Part shown: positions 16,333-25,589 of the stretch, one piece after another
How the letters are laid out: the number at the start of each line of letters is the position of its first letter
Numbering within the stretch: position 1 is the first letter of the stretch
Assembly (NCBI RefSeq): GCF_001294645.1
Contig: NZ_CP011868.1
Coordinates: 1,798,001 to 1,862,000, forward strand
DNA: 64,000 nt
Direction: 5' to 3'
Source: Pseudonocardia sp. HH130629-09
GTDB taxonomy: Bacteria > Actinomycetota > Actinomycetes > Mycobacteriales > Pseudonocardiaceae
The notes under the pieces: model-generated
The model's input: the letters and a program-made list of their open reading frames with translations, nothing else
Databases searched by the model: none
Told to the model about the DNA's origin: nothing
Position numbers and translations under genes: made by a program

Positions 16333-17643
16333 TCATTCGTGCTCGGGCAACAGGGGCACCTGCAGGCCCTCGTCGTGGCCGAGGCGGCTGGCGCGGCCGA
16401 CCGAGGCCGAGCCGAACCGGCTCCGGACGGCGTCGAGTGCGGAGTCCAGGGCGGGTCCGGCGTGCGCGTCGAGCGGCAGCTCCAGCTGCAGGGCGTCGTC
16501 GCGGTCGAGGTTGGTCAGCGACAGGCCGAGCAGGGTGATCCCGTGCCGGTGGATCTCGGGCAGCGCGTCGACGAGCAGTCGTCGTGCCGCGGACAGGATC
16601 GTCGGGGTGTGGGCGGTCGCGACCGGCAGGGTGTGCGAGCGCGTGATGCGGGCGTAGTCGCCGAACCGCACCCTCAGCACGACGGTGCGGCAGACCCGGC
16701 CGCCGGCGGGGGTGCCGATCGCGCCGGTGCCCGCCGGATCGTCCGGATCGCCGCCCGGCCCGGCGGCGTCGAACGGGTCCGGGGTGCCGTCCTGCTCGCC
16801 GCGGTCGGAGCCGCGAGGGGCGCGCAGCCGCCGGGCCAGCCGGTCGACGGTCGAGGCCAGGATGCCGTCCAGCTCGGCGTCGGTGCGCGGGCGCCGGCCC
16901 AGGGCCCGCTGCGACCCGATCGACCGGCGGGACCGGTGGGTGTCCACCGGCCGGGGGTCCTGCAGGTGCGCCAGGGCGTGCAGGTGGCGGCCGGCGCCGG
17001 GTCCCAGGTAGGAGACCAGCGCCGCCTCGCCCAGCGACGCGACGTCGGCGACGGTCCGGACCCCGACCTCGTGCAGCCGGGCCGCGGTCACCGCGCCGAC
17101 GCCCCACAGGCTGCGCACCGGCAGCGGGTGCAGGAACTCCCGTTCCCGGTCGGGGTCGACGACCAGCAACCCGTCGGGCTTCGACGCCCCGCTGGCCACC
17201 TTCGCGAGGAACTTCGTGCGGGCCACGCCGACGCTGATCGGCAGACCCGCCTCCCCGGCTACCCGCTCGCGCAGCCGCGTCGCGATCTCCCGGGGTGTCC
17301 CCGCGATCCTCGCCAGCCCGCCGACCTCCAGGAACGCCTCATCGATGGACAGCCCCTCGACCTCCGGGGTCGTGTCGCGGAACAGCGCGAACACCGCGCG
17401 GCTCGCCTCGGAGTAGGCCGCCATCCGCGGCGGCACGACGATCGCCTGCGGGCACAACGCCCGCGCCTGGCGCCCGTTCATCGCGGTCCGCACGCCGTAG
17501 GCCTTCGCCTGGTAGCTGGCCGCCAGCACGACACCGCCGCCCACGATCACCGGTCGCCCGCGCAGCCGCGGGTCGTCGCGCTGCTCGACCGACGCGTAGA
17601 ACGAGTCCAGGTCGGCATGCAGAATGGTGGCCAGGCCGCGCAC
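16333..17643 (-). CDS. dinB: DNA polymerase IV (Y-family translesion polymerase)
   Basis: A 436-aa Y-family polymerase for error-prone bypass. It has the metal-binding ILHADLDSFYASVEQ at the N-terminus, AKAYGVRTAMNGRQA, the catalytic SIDEAFLEV, a thumb with LWGVGAVTAARLHEVG, and a little-finger region. A disordered insertion rich in Gly, Asp and Pro (about residues 275-315) lies within the C-terminal half. GTG at 17643 is used; GTG at 17649 is equally possible. A LexA box overlaps this start, so SOS control is expected. No C-terminal beta-clamp motif of the QLxLF type stands out, although LQLELPLD resembles one. Confidence 0.93.
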   Translation of the reverse strand: MRGLATILHADLDSFYASVEQRDDPRLRGRPVIVGGGVVLAASYQAKAYGVRTAMNGRQARALCPQAIVVPPRMAAYSEASRAVFALFRDTTPEVEGLSIDEAFLEVGGLARIAGTPREIATRLRERVAGEAGLPISVGVARTKFLAKVASGASKPDGLLVVDPDREREFLHPLPVRSLWGVGAVTAARLHEVGVRTVADVASLGEAALVSYLGPGAGRHLHALAHLQDPRPVDTHRSRRSIGSQRALGRRPRTDAELDGILASTVDRLARRLRAPRGSDRGEQDGTPDPFDAAGPGGDPDDPAGTGAIGTPAGGRVCRTVVLRVRFGDYARITRSHTLPVATAHTPTILSAARRLLVDALPEIHRHGITLLGLSLTNLDRDDALQLELPLDAHAGPALDSALDAVRSRFGSASVGRASRLGHDEGLQVPLLPEHE

Positions 17644-17656
17644 GAACACATGTTCG
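17643..17656. promoter_or_regulatory. LexA (SOS) box on the dinB start
   Basis: CGAACACATGTTCG matches the actinobacterial SOS consensus CGAAC-N4-GTTCG exactly on both arms. It covers the dinB start region, so LexA binding would block transcription or initiation there. Confidence 0.85.
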
Positions 17657-17695
17657 CATGCCGCCGGTGCGACGGCGAGCGCTCGGTGTGGTGTC

Positions 17696-19591
17696 TCAGG
17701 CGCCCCCGGTCCGGCTGCGCCAGCGCTCGCGGGCCCGCCGGGCGGCCTTCGCCACCGCGGTGTCCGGGTGGTGCTCGCCCAGCGCGGCGAGCACGTCGCC
17801 GACCCGGGGATGGTCGAGCTGCCACAGCATGTCGAACACGTCGAGGGACTCGGGCGGGAACTCGGCGGCGAACGCGTCCGGCCAGTCCTCGGCGTCGACG
17901 GTGTCCAGCGCGACGGCCAGCACGTCGACCGAGGCGACCAGCAGGAGCTCCGGCTCGACGGCGTCGGGGTCCAGCTCCCCGCGCGCGACGAGGCGGCGGG
18001 CCACCATCCCGCGGTGCGGGCCGTCGAGGTGCTCGCGCAGCAGGGTGTCGACGGTGTCGGCGCCGAACCGGTCCGCGGCCACCCCGGTCGCGGTGAGCGC
18101 GACCAGCAGCGACTGTCCCGGGGCGAGCGCGGCGGCCACGAAGTCCGCGACCGCGCGGGCCGGGTCGGGCTGCGCGGCGTGCCAGGCGTCGATGTCACGG
18201 CGCCACTCGTCCGGCGCGACCTCCCCGGCCAGCTCGACGATCTCCGCGGCCGAGGCGACCGCAGGGTCCGGGCGGGTCGGGTAGTGCAGGTCCTCGGCGG
18301 CGAGCAGCAGCAGCGCGCAGGCGACTCCACCGGGGGTCAGCTGCACGATCCCGCCGACCCGCACCTGGCCGACCAGGTCGTCCGGCTCGGTCCGCGAGCC
18401 GGTCCAGGCGACGACGCCGAGCCGCTCCAGCTGCTCCAGCAGCAGCTGCGCCCGGCCCTCGGCGACGCCGGTGTCGCCGGGCTGCTCCTCGGTCCAGTCG
18501 AGCAGCACGTCCAGGGCGTGGCACAGGTCGTCGTGGTCGACGCCGTCCTCGACGTGGCGCAGCAGGAACAGCAGGGCCGGGGTCGCGTCCTCCGAGGGCG
18601 GGCCGTCCCCGGCGCCGAGCAGCGCCTCGATCGTCTCGTCGTCGATCCCGGCCCCCGGCACCGGGGCCCCGTCGTCGAACCCGAGGACCACGTCCTCGAG
18701 CGGTGCGGGCAGCGACGGGTGGGCCGACGAGCCGGCCGGGCGGTCGGGGTCCGTCCCGTCGTCGATGACGGTACGCGGCCAGCCGGTCGAGAGCGCGCCC
18801 ACGTCGCGGGCGGCCAGCACGAGGTCCTCGTGGGCGGTGGTGTCGTCGAGCCCGGCGAACCGTGGCACGGCCACCAGCCTGCCCTTCTCCCGGCGCACCG
18901 CGCCCGCGCGCACGCTGGTCTCCAGCACCCAGGTGAGCGTCCGCAGCCGGGTGGAGCGGTCGAGGCGGCCGTAGCGGTCCGGCTCGTCACCTGTGTCGAG
19001 CAGGTCCACCAGCTCCCGCGCGTCGGCCAGCCGCAGGTTGCCGGTCGCGGTCAGCGGCCTGCCGCGGTCGCCGCACCAGGCGGCCAGCGCGCGGGCGTCG
19101 TGCAGGATCCGGGCCTGCGCCGCGGACGCCGCCCGGTCGGCGGGCGAGGGGATCCGCACCGGGTCCGGGTCGTCGCCCAGCTCGGTCAGCAGCGGGGACC
19201 CGGCGCCGGCCTCCAGCTCCCCGTACTCCTGCACGTACTCCCCGCACAGCCGCCGCACCTGCGACGGCCGCGGACCGCCCGGCGCGAGCAGCCCCCGTTC
19301 GTCGAGGTACTCGATGAACGCCGCGACGCTCGCGGGCACCAGACGCACCGGCAGCCGGTGCTCCAGCACGACGTGCGGGCACCAGCCGTCGAGGAAGGTC
19401 TCGACGTGCTCCAGGGGCCAGTCCGCGAGGTCACCGTCCGCCGCCAGCCATTTGTACTGCAGCAGCAGCTCCGCCGACATCGGCTCGGCGTCCACCTCGT
19501 TCTCGGTGAGCCACGCCGCGAACCCGTCGAGCAGTTCCTGGGCGGCCGCGTGGAACTCGTCGTCGGAGTCCGGGCCGAACCGCATGCGCAT
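17696..19591 (-). CDS. Conserved actinobacterial protein of unknown function (631 aa), paralogue of 51692-53428
   Basis: Function not recognised. No signal peptide or membrane segment is visible. The N-terminus (MRMRFGPDSDDEFHAAAQ, then LLDGFAAWL, LLQYKW) matches the start of the 578-aa protein at 51692-53428, and both have a middle segment of the form T..G.L...DA..L...L followed by R......GRLV.V, which may be a winged-helix-like unit. The C-terminus, HPRVGDVLAALGEHHPDTAVAKAAR, resembles a HEAT-type repeat. ATG at 19591 is used; 19585 is possible. It lies upstream of dinB in the same direction, separated by the LexA box. Confidence 0.75.
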   Translation of the reverse strand: MRMRFGPDSDDEFHAAAQELLDGFAAWLTENEVDAEPMSAELLLQYKWLAADGDLADWPLEHVETFLDGWCPHVVLEHRLPVRLVPASVAAFIEYLDERGLLAPGGPRPSQVRRLCGEYVQEYGELEAGAGSPLLTELGDDPDPVRIPSPADRAASAAQARILHDARALAAWCGDRGRPLTATGNLRLADARELVDLLDTGDEPDRYGRLDRSTRLRTLTWVLETSVRAGAVRREKGRLVAVPRFAGLDDTTAHEDLVLAARDVGALSTGWPRTVIDDGTDPDRPAGSSAHPSLPAPLEDVVLGFDDGAPVPGAGIDDETIEALLGAGDGPPSEDATPALLFLLRHVEDGVDHDDLCHALDVLLDWTEEQPGDTGVAEGRAQLLLEQLERLGVVAWTGSRTEPDDLVGQVRVGGIVQLTPGGVACALLLLAAEDLHYPTRPDPAVASAAEIVELAGEVAPDEWRRDIDAWHAAQPDPARAVADFVAAALAPGQSLLVALTATGVAADRFGADTVDTLLREHLDGPHRGMVARRLVARGELDPDAVEPELLLVASVDVLAVALDTVDAEDWPDAFAAEFPPESLDVFDMLWQLDHPRVGDVLAALGEHHPDTAVAKAARRARERWRSRTGGA

Positions 19592-19689
19592 GGCCCGAGT
19601 GTGCACGCCCGGCGGGCCGGCCACACCCACGGCCGCGGATCGGCGTGTCCGGCGCGGGCCACCGGCTCGGCAGGCAGGATGGCCGGGAC

Positions 19690-20517
19690 ATGACCACATT
19701 CCTCGCCCTGCTGGCGGCCGCGGCCGCCATGGCCGGCAACACCGTCGCCGCCCTCTGGGAGGCCCGCGGGAGCCGGCTGGCGAAGTACGGGCGGCCGGTG
19801 TGGCTGCAGCCGTGGTTCCTCGCCGGGCTGTTCGCCGACATCCTGGCCTGGGTCCTCACCGTGGTCGCGCTGCGCTACCTGCCGGTCTTCGCGGTCCAGT
19901 CGATCCTCGCCGGCGCGATCGCCCTGACCACGCTGGCCGACCACGGCTGGAACCCGTGGAACCTGATCCGGCGCGACCGGTGGGCCGTCCTCGCGGTGCT
20001 CGCGGGCCTGGTCGTGGTGGCCGCGAGCGCCGAGCCGGACCGCCCGGACGCGCTGCCCCCCGTGGCCACCCCGGTCCTGCTCGTGTCGTTCGTGCTGATC
20101 CTCGCCGCCGCACCGTTCGTGTGGCGGGCCAGGCGGCCGATGCTGCTGGCGCTGCTGGCCGGGCTCGGGTTCGGCGGTACCGCGCTGGCCGTGCGGGCCA
20201 TCCACCCCGGGCCGCTGCGCTGGGAGACCGCGGGCAGCCTGCTGCTCGACCCGCTGGTGTACGGCGTCGTCGCGATGGGTGTGCTCGGGGTGCTCGCCTT
20301 CGCCCGTGCCCTGCAGGACGGCGCCGTCGGCCCGGCGACGGCCGTGCTGTCGGTGACCGAGGTCGTGGTGCCGGGCGTCGTCGGGCTCGCGCTGCTCGGC
20401 GACCGGATCCGGCCGGGCTGGGAGGGCGCCGCGCTGGCCGGGGTACTGGTCGCGCTGGCCGGTGTGGTCGTGCTGACGCGTCCCGACCCGGAGTCGGTGC
20501 GCCGCCGGGTGCACTGA
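19690..20517 (+). CDS. DMT/EamA-like integral membrane protein
   Basis: A 275-aa hydrophobic protein with about 9-10 membrane segments arranged as two similar halves, starting with TTFLALLAAAAAMAGNTVAALWEARGS. The layout and the ending VGLALLGDRIRPGWEGAALAGVLVALAGVVVL are typical of the drug/metabolite transporter superfamily. Substrate unknown. ATG at 19690 has an AGGA-containing leader. It is divergent from the 631-aa unknown protein across about 100 nt. Confidence 0.78.
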   Translation: MTTFLALLAAAAAMAGNTVAALWEARGSRLAKYGRPVWLQPWFLAGLFADILAWVLTVVALRYLPVFAVQSILAGAIALTTLADHGWNPWNLIRRDRWAVLAVLAGLVVVAASAEPDRPDALPPVATPVLLVSFVLILAAAPFVWRARRPMLLALLAGLGFGGTALAVRAIHPGPLRWETAGSLLLDPLVYGVVAMGVLGVLAFARALQDGAVGPATAVLSVTEVVVPGVVGLALLGDRIRPGWEGAALAGVLVALAGVVVLTRPDPESVRRRVH

Positions 20518-20568
20518 GCCGGCTCCCGAGCGGGGAACAGCCACGGCCCGAGCCGGTGTTGCCCCCAC

Positions 20569-21402
20569 ATGACGAGCACCTGGACCTCCGCGACGACCGA
20601 GAGCACCGAGCGCGCCACGCACGACACCTGGCGCGCCGACCGCGAGCGGATCCTGGCCGAGCCGCACGGCTGGCTGTCGCTGACCGCCCTGCACTGGCTC
20701 GACGACGGCGAGGGCGGGCTGCCGGGGCTGCCCGGCACCTGGCGGGTCGCCGGCCCGGACGCGGTCGCGGTCACCGCCGAGGCGGCCGACGGCGTCGTCC
20801 TGCCCGGCACCGACGCGCCGCTCGACGGCACGGCGCACCTGCACCCGGTGGACGGCGCACCCGGTGCGATGGTCACCGTGGGGGAGCGGGTCGTCGAGAT
20901 CGCGCGGCGCACCGACTCCTACGCGCTGCGTGTGCGCGACCCGAGGGCGGTCACCCGGACCGCCTTCACCGGTGTCCCGGCCTGGGGTTACGACCCGGCC
21001 GCGGTCGTCGACGCGGTGTTCACCCCCTACGACGCGCCGCGCACCGTCGCCGTGGACGCCGTCGTCGCCGGCCTGCAGCACTTCCCGACCGCGGTCGGCG
21101 AGGTCGCCTTCACCTGGGCGGGCCGCCCGCAGCGACTGGTGGCGCTGGCGGGCAAGGACGTGGGCCTGTCCCTGCACTTCCGCGACGCCACCTCCGGGGA
21201 CACCACCTACGGCGGCGGGCGCATCCTGCGCACCGACGACCCCGCCCCGGACGGGACCCTGCGCCTCGACCTGAACCGGGTGGTGAACCTGCCCTGCGCG
21301 TTCACCGCGTACGCCACCTGCCCGCTGCCGCCGGCCGGGAACACCTTGGACGTGCCGGTGGAGGCGGGTGAGCGGACCCCGTCGCGGCCCGACCAGGTCT
21401 GA
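20569..21402 (+). CDS. DUF1684 family protein
   Basis: A 277-aa cytoplasmic-looking protein of the DUF1684 family. Diagnostic features are the N-terminal WRADRERILAEPHGWLSLTALHWL, and the C-terminal block LDLNRVVNLPCAFTAYATCPLPP with its cysteines and proline pair, followed by VPVEAGE. Biochemical function is unknown. ATG at 20569. The 197-nt gap that follows (21403-21599) shows no recognisable element. Confidence 0.85.
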   Translation: MTSTWTSATTESTERATHDTWRADRERILAEPHGWLSLTALHWLDDGEGGLPGLPGTWRVAGPDAVAVTAEAADGVVLPGTDAPLDGTAHLHPVDGAPGAMVTVGERVVEIARRTDSYALRVRDPRAVTRTAFTGVPAWGYDPAAVVDAVFTPYDAPRTVAVDAVVAGLQHFPTAVGEVAFTWAGRPQRLVALAGKDVGLSLHFRDATSGDTTYGGGRILRTDDPAPDGTLRLDLNRVVNLPCAFTAYATCPLPPAGNTLDVPVEAGERTPSRPDQV

Positions 21403-21599
21403 GGCGACGGGCGGCCCGGCACACGGGGAGCGTGTGCCGAGCCGGGGGCGGCGAGCCCCCGTGCCGCGGCGGTTGCAACCTCCCCGCAACCGGTGTCGTG
21501 GGGCACGCGGGTGGTGTTCACTCCGGTCGTTGCCCCGACGACCGCGGCAGGACGGCGAGCGCCGCCACGGTCGTGGCGAACGGCTCGCTGGAGGTGCTA

Positions 21600-23405
21600 G
21601 TGAGGACCACGCAGGAGAAGACGGCGGCACGCACGACCGCGGAGGGCTGGCTCACCGCCTTCGCCGACGCCCTGTCCGCCCGCGACATCGACCGGGCCGT
21701 CGGGCTGTTCGCCGACGAGAGCTACTGGCGCGACCTGGTCGCGTTCACCTGGAACCTGAAGACCGTCGAGCATCACGACGGCATCCGTGACCTGCTGACC
21801 CACACCCTCGACCCGACCGACCCGTCGCACTGGGCGCTCTCCGCCGAGCCGACCGGGGCCGGCGGTGTCACCGAGGGGTGGTTCACGTTCGAGACCGCCG
21901 TCGGGCGCGGCTCCGGGCACGTCCGCATCGTCGACGGGAAGGCGTGGACCCTGCTCACCACCCTCGACGAGCTGAAAGGCCACGAGGAGCCCCGCGGGGA
22001 GAACCGGCCGCTCGGCACCGAACACGGCGCCAACCCCGCCCGGGTCACCTGGAAGGAACGCCGCGACGCCGAGCTGGCCGAGCTGGGCCACACCCGCGAC
22101 CCCGAGGTCGTGATCATCGGCGGCGGGCAGGGCGGCATCGCGCTGGGCGCCCGGCTGCGCCAGCTCGGTGTCGACACGATCATCGTCGAGCGCAACGAGC
22201 GGCCCGGCGACTCCTGGCGCAAGCGCTACAAGAGCCTCGCCCTGCACGACCCGGTCTGGTACGACCACCTGCCGTACCTGAAGTTCCCGGACAACTGGCC
22301 GGTGTTCGCGCCGAAGGACAAGATCGGCGACTGGCTGGAGTTCTACACGCGGATCATGGAGCTGAACTACTGGGGCTCCACCACCGCGAACAGCGCCGAG
22401 TTCGACGAGGCGTCCGGGCGCTGGTGCGTCGTCGTCGACAGGGCGGGCGAGCAGATCACCCTGCGGCCGCGCCAGCTCGTGATCGCGCTGGGGGTCTCCG
22501 GCAAGCCGAACATCCCCGACTTCGCGGGCCGGGAGCAGTTCCGGGGCGAGGTGCAGCACTCGTCGCAGCACCCCGGCCCGGACGCCTACCGGGGCAAGAA
22601 GGTCGTGGTCATCGGCTCGAACAACTCCGCCTTCGACATCTGCGGGTCGCTGTGGGAGGTCGGCGCCGACGTCACCATGGTGCAGCGCTCGTCGACCCAC
22701 ATCATCAAGTCCGACACGCTGATGGAGTACGGGCTGGGTGATCTCTACTCCGAGCGCGCGGTCAAGGCGGGCGTCGACACCCACACCGGGGACATGATCT
22801 TCGCGTCGATCCCCTACCGGATCATGCACACCTTCCAGAAGCCCGCCTACGACAAGGCCCGCGAGGTCGACGCGGACTACTACCGGCGGCTGGCCGACGC
22901 CGGGTTCGAGCTGGACTTCGGCGACGACGACTCCGGCCTGTTCATGAAGTACCTGCGCCGCGGCTCGGGCTACTACATCGATGTCGGCGCCGCCGAGCTC
23001 GTCGCCGACGGCGAGGTGAAGCTGGTCCGCGGCCAGATGCACGAGTTCACCGAGAAGGGCGTGAAGCTCGCCGACGGCACCGAGCTCGTCGCCGACCTCG
23101 TCGTCTTCGCGACCGGCTACCGGTCGATGAACGGCCTGGCCGCCGACATCGTCGGCCAGGCCGTCGCGGACAAGGTCGGCAAGGTGTGGGGCCTGGGCTC
23201 GGACACGACCAAGGACCCGGGGCCCTGGGAGGGCGAGCAGCGCAACATGTGGAAGCCCACCCAGCAGCAGAACCTGTGGTTCCACGGCGGGAACCTGCAC
23301 CAGAGCCGGTTCTACTCGCTGTACCTGGCGCTGCAGCTCAAGGCGCGGGAGGCGGGCATCGACACCCGCGTCTACGGGCTGCAGGAGCGGCACCACCTCT
23401 CCTGA
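21600..23405 (+). CDS. Flavin-containing monooxygenase with N-terminal NTF2/SnoaL-like domain
   Basis: A 601-aa fusion. Residues about 10-140 are an NTF2/SnoaL-like fold (AEGWLTAFADALSARDIDRAV...FADESYWRDLVAF). Residues about 165-600 are a class B flavoprotein monooxygenase with FAD loop IIGGGQGGIALGARL near residue 173, an FxGxxxHxxx segment (FRGEVQHSSQH), an NADPH loop VVVIGSNNSAFDI near residue 335, and FATGYRSMNG. It probably oxygenates a small ketone, amine or aromatic using NADPH and O2. GTG at 21600 has GGAGG 5 nt upstream. A strong hairpin follows. Confidence 0.88.
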   Translation: MRTTQEKTAARTTAEGWLTAFADALSARDIDRAVGLFADESYWRDLVAFTWNLKTVEHHDGIRDLLTHTLDPTDPSHWALSAEPTGAGGVTEGWFTFETAVGRGSGHVRIVDGKAWTLLTTLDELKGHEEPRGENRPLGTEHGANPARVTWKERRDAELAELGHTRDPEVVIIGGGQGGIALGARLRQLGVDTIIVERNERPGDSWRKRYKSLALHDPVWYDHLPYLKFPDNWPVFAPKDKIGDWLEFYTRIMELNYWGSTTANSAEFDEASGRWCVVVDRAGEQITLRPRQLVIALGVSGKPNIPDFAGREQFRGEVQHSSQHPGPDAYRGKKVVVIGSNNSAFDICGSLWEVGADVTMVQRSSTHIIKSDTLMEYGLGDLYSERAVKAGVDTHTGDMIFASIPYRIMHTFQKPAYDKAREVDADYYRRLADAGFELDFGDDDSGLFMKYLRRGSGYYIDVGAAELVADGEVKLVRGQMHEFTEKGVKLADGTELVADLVVFATGYRSMNGLAADIVGQAVADKVGKVWGLGSDTTKDPGPWEGEQRNMWKPTQQQNLWFHGGNLHQSRFYSLYLALQLKAREAGIDTRVYGLQERHHLS

Positions 23406-23425
23406 CCGCCGAGCAGGAGAGCCAC

Positions 23426-23464
23426 CGGGGTGGCCGCGCGCCGGGATCGCGCGCGGCCACCCCG
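23426..23464 (+). terminator. Strong GC hairpin after the FMO gene
   Basis: CGGGGTGGCCGCGCGC and GCGCGCGGCCACCCCG pair perfectly over 16 bp around a 7-nt loop, 21 nt after the FMO stop. It separates the FMO from the next gene pair. Confidence 0.8.
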
Positions 23465-23480
23465 TACTAGCGTTGCGCCG

Positions 23481-24371
23481 GTGACCACCTCCGACGGCGC
23501 GGTGCCGTCCAGCCGGGCGCTCTGGGCCGAGCTCGAGCCGGTCCACGACGTCGTCTACTTCGCCCCCGAGGCTCAGGCCGCCGCCGGGGCCGCCGGGTTC
23601 CGCGGGTTCTGGCGTGGCTACTTCGCGATGCGCGCCGCGGCACTGGGGCCGGTGGGCGCAGCACCCGTGACGGTCGCGTTCCACGGCTTCCACCCGTCGA
23701 TGGTCGCCCGCGCACTGCCCGCGGTCTGGTCGCTCGGCACCCCCGCCGCGGCGCTCGCGGCCCGCCTCGCCGGTGCCACCGCCGCACTGCGCCGATCCGG
23801 GCTCGACGGTGCCGGCCCGGCCGCCGACCCGGCCGCGCTGCGCCGGGCCGCGGAGCTGGCCTGGGCGGCCGCCGGGGAGGTCGACGTCGACGGCCGCGTC
23901 CTCGCCGCCGCGAACGCCGCGCTGCCCCGCCCCGACGGCGACCTCGAGACCCTCTGGCAGGCGACGACGACGCTGCGCGAGCACCGCGGGGACGGCCACG
24001 TCGCCGTCCTGGTCGCGCGTGGCGTCGGCCCGGTCGCCGCGCACCACCTCAAGATCGCCGCCGGGGAGACCGACGGCGAGTGGCTGCGCACCGCCCGCGG
24101 GTTCGACCACGAGACCTGGGCGGCCGGTGCGCAGGACCTGCGTGCCCGCGGCTGGGTCGACGCCACCGGTACGCTCACCGCCGCGGGCGCGCAGGAGCAC
24201 GACGAGATCGAACGGCTCACCGACCGGGCCGCCGCCCGCCCGTGGGCCGCCCTCGGCGCGGACCGGACCGCCGAGCTCGCCGCGCTGCTGGCGCCGATGG
24301 CGTCGGCGTTGCTCGCGGCCGGGGACGTGCCCGCGCACGGCCCGGTCGGGCTCGTCCGGGACGCCCGATGA
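23481..24371 (+). CDS. SCO6745-family helical protein
   Basis: A 296-aa Ala-rich protein resembling the actinobacterial SCO6745/SalK-like family: an N-terminal ALWAELEPVHDVVYFAPEA, RGFWRGYFAMRAAALGPVG, FHGFHPSMVARALPAVWSL, then a C-terminal GFDHETWAAGAQDLRARGWVD segment resembling a winged helix. Function is unknown. GTG at 23481 is chosen because it starts just after the hairpin and gives the family N-terminus. Its stop overlaps the start of the LLM oxidoreductase (ATGA), so the two are coupled. Confidence 0.8.
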   Translation: MTTSDGAVPSSRALWAELEPVHDVVYFAPEAQAAAGAAGFRGFWRGYFAMRAAALGPVGAAPVTVAFHGFHPSMVARALPAVWSLGTPAAALAARLAGATAALRRSGLDGAGPAADPAALRRAAELAWAAAGEVDVDGRVLAAANAALPRPDGDLETLWQATTTLREHRGDGHVAVLVARGVGPVAAHHLKIAAGETDGEWLRTARGFDHETWAAGAQDLRARGWVDATGTLTAAGAQEHDEIERLTDRAAARPWAALGADRTAELAALLAPMASALLAAGDVPAHGPVGLVRDAR

Positions 24372-25411
24372 GGACCGCCACGACCGTCGAGGCCTCCGGC
24401 GGCGACTGGCGCGAGACCGTCGAGTTCGTCGTCGAGGCCGAACGGCTCGGTCTCGACGACTGCTGGGTCGCCGAGGCGTGGGGGTCGGACGCGCCGTCGG
24501 CGTTGGGCTACCTCGCCGCCCGCACCGAGCGGATCCGGCTCGGCTCCGGGGTGATCCAGGTCGGCACCCGCTCGGCGGTGGCGGTCGCCCAGGCGGCCCT
24601 GACCCTGCACGACATGTCGCAGGGCCGGTTCCTGCTCGGCCTCGGCGCGTCCGGCCCACAGGTGATCGAGGGCCTGCACGGGGTGCCGTTCGCGCGCCCG
24701 TTCACCCGGCTGCGCGAGACGATCGAGGTGGTCCGGGCCGCCTGCGCGGGGGAGCGCATCGACTACGACGGCGAGACCGTCGCGATCCCCCTGCCCGGCG
24801 GCGAGGGCCGCCCGATGCGGCTGTCGACGACACCCGTGCCGGACCTGCCGGTGTTCGTCGCGGCGTTGTCCCCGCGGATGCTGGAGCTCACCGGGCGGGT
24901 CGCCGACGGCTGGCTGGGCACGAGCTTCGTCCCGGAGGGCGCCGAGGCCTACCTCGCCCACCTCGACACCGGTCTGCGCGCGGCCGGACGGGCCCGGTCC
25001 GCGATCGAGGTCTGCCAGGGCGCCGAGGTCGCCTTCGCCGCCGACGAGGCCGAGCAGGCGGCGATGGTCGACGACCGCCGCCCCGGCATCGCGTTCAGCC
25101 TCGGCGGGATGGGCACCGCCGAGCGGAACTTCTACTACGACGCCTACCGGCGCCAGGGCTGGGGCGAGCGCGCCGACGCCGTCCGCGCCGCCTGGCAGCG
25201 CGGGGACCGGGCCGGCGCCGCGGCCCTGGTCACCGACGAGATGGTGCTGGGGACGACGCTGATCGGCACCCACGAGCGGGTCGGCGCGCGGCTGCGGGAC
25301 TGGGCCGCCGCCGGCGTCGACACCGTCCGGCTCTACCCCGCGGGCGAGACGCTCGACGAGCGACTCGGCACCCTGGCACGGGCAGTGGAGCTGGCCCGCG
25401 CCGCGGGGTGA
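24368..25411 (+). CDS. LLM-class F420-dependent oxidoreductase
   Basis: A 347-aa luciferase-like TIM-barrel oxidoreductase. It has EAERLGLDDCWVAEAWG, AARTERIRLGSGVIQVGTRS, LTLHDMSQGRFLLGLGASGPQVIEGLHG and FARPFTRLRETIEVVRA, all typical of the F420-dependent branch (MER/LLM). It catalyses hydride transfer to or from an unknown substrate. ATG at 24368 overlaps the stop of the SCO6745-like gene, so the two products probably work on the same pathway. Confidence 0.87.
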   Translation: MRTATTVEASGGDWRETVEFVVEAERLGLDDCWVAEAWGSDAPSALGYLAARTERIRLGSGVIQVGTRSAVAVAQAALTLHDMSQGRFLLGLGASGPQVIEGLHGVPFARPFTRLRETIEVVRAACAGERIDYDGETVAIPLPGGEGRPMRLSTTPVPDLPVFVAALSPRMLELTGRVADGWLGTSFVPEGAEAYLAHLDTGLRAAGRARSAIEVCQGAEVAFAADEAEQAAMVDDRRPGIAFSLGGMGTAERNFYYDAYRRQGWGERADAVRAAWQRGDRAGAAALVTDEMVLGTTLIGTHERVGARLRDWAAAGVDTVRLYPAGETLDERLGTLARAVELARAAG

Positions 25412-25496
25412 GCACACGGCGGCGGCGCGCCGCTGCTCGGACGACCCACGCGGGGCTCGTAGGCTCGACTCTCCCCAGGCCAGGCACGCCTCACCG

Positions 25497-25523
25497 GTTG
25501 TCGGACGGATCACGAACGGGTGT
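25497..25523 (+). promoter_or_regulatory. Candidate stress-sigma (SigB/SigF-like) promoter for dps
   Basis: GTTG, a 17-nt spacer and GGGTGT resemble the GTTT-N15/17-GGGTAT pattern of the actinobacterial stress sigma factors. It ends 66 nt before the dps ATG. Dps genes are often under such control. Both hexamers have one mismatch, so this is tentative. Confidence 0.4.
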
Positions 25524-25589
25524 GGGCGCCCTACGGTCGGGGCACTCCCGGTACGTCCCGAACCGACATCGGAAGGAGCGGTGAGCACC

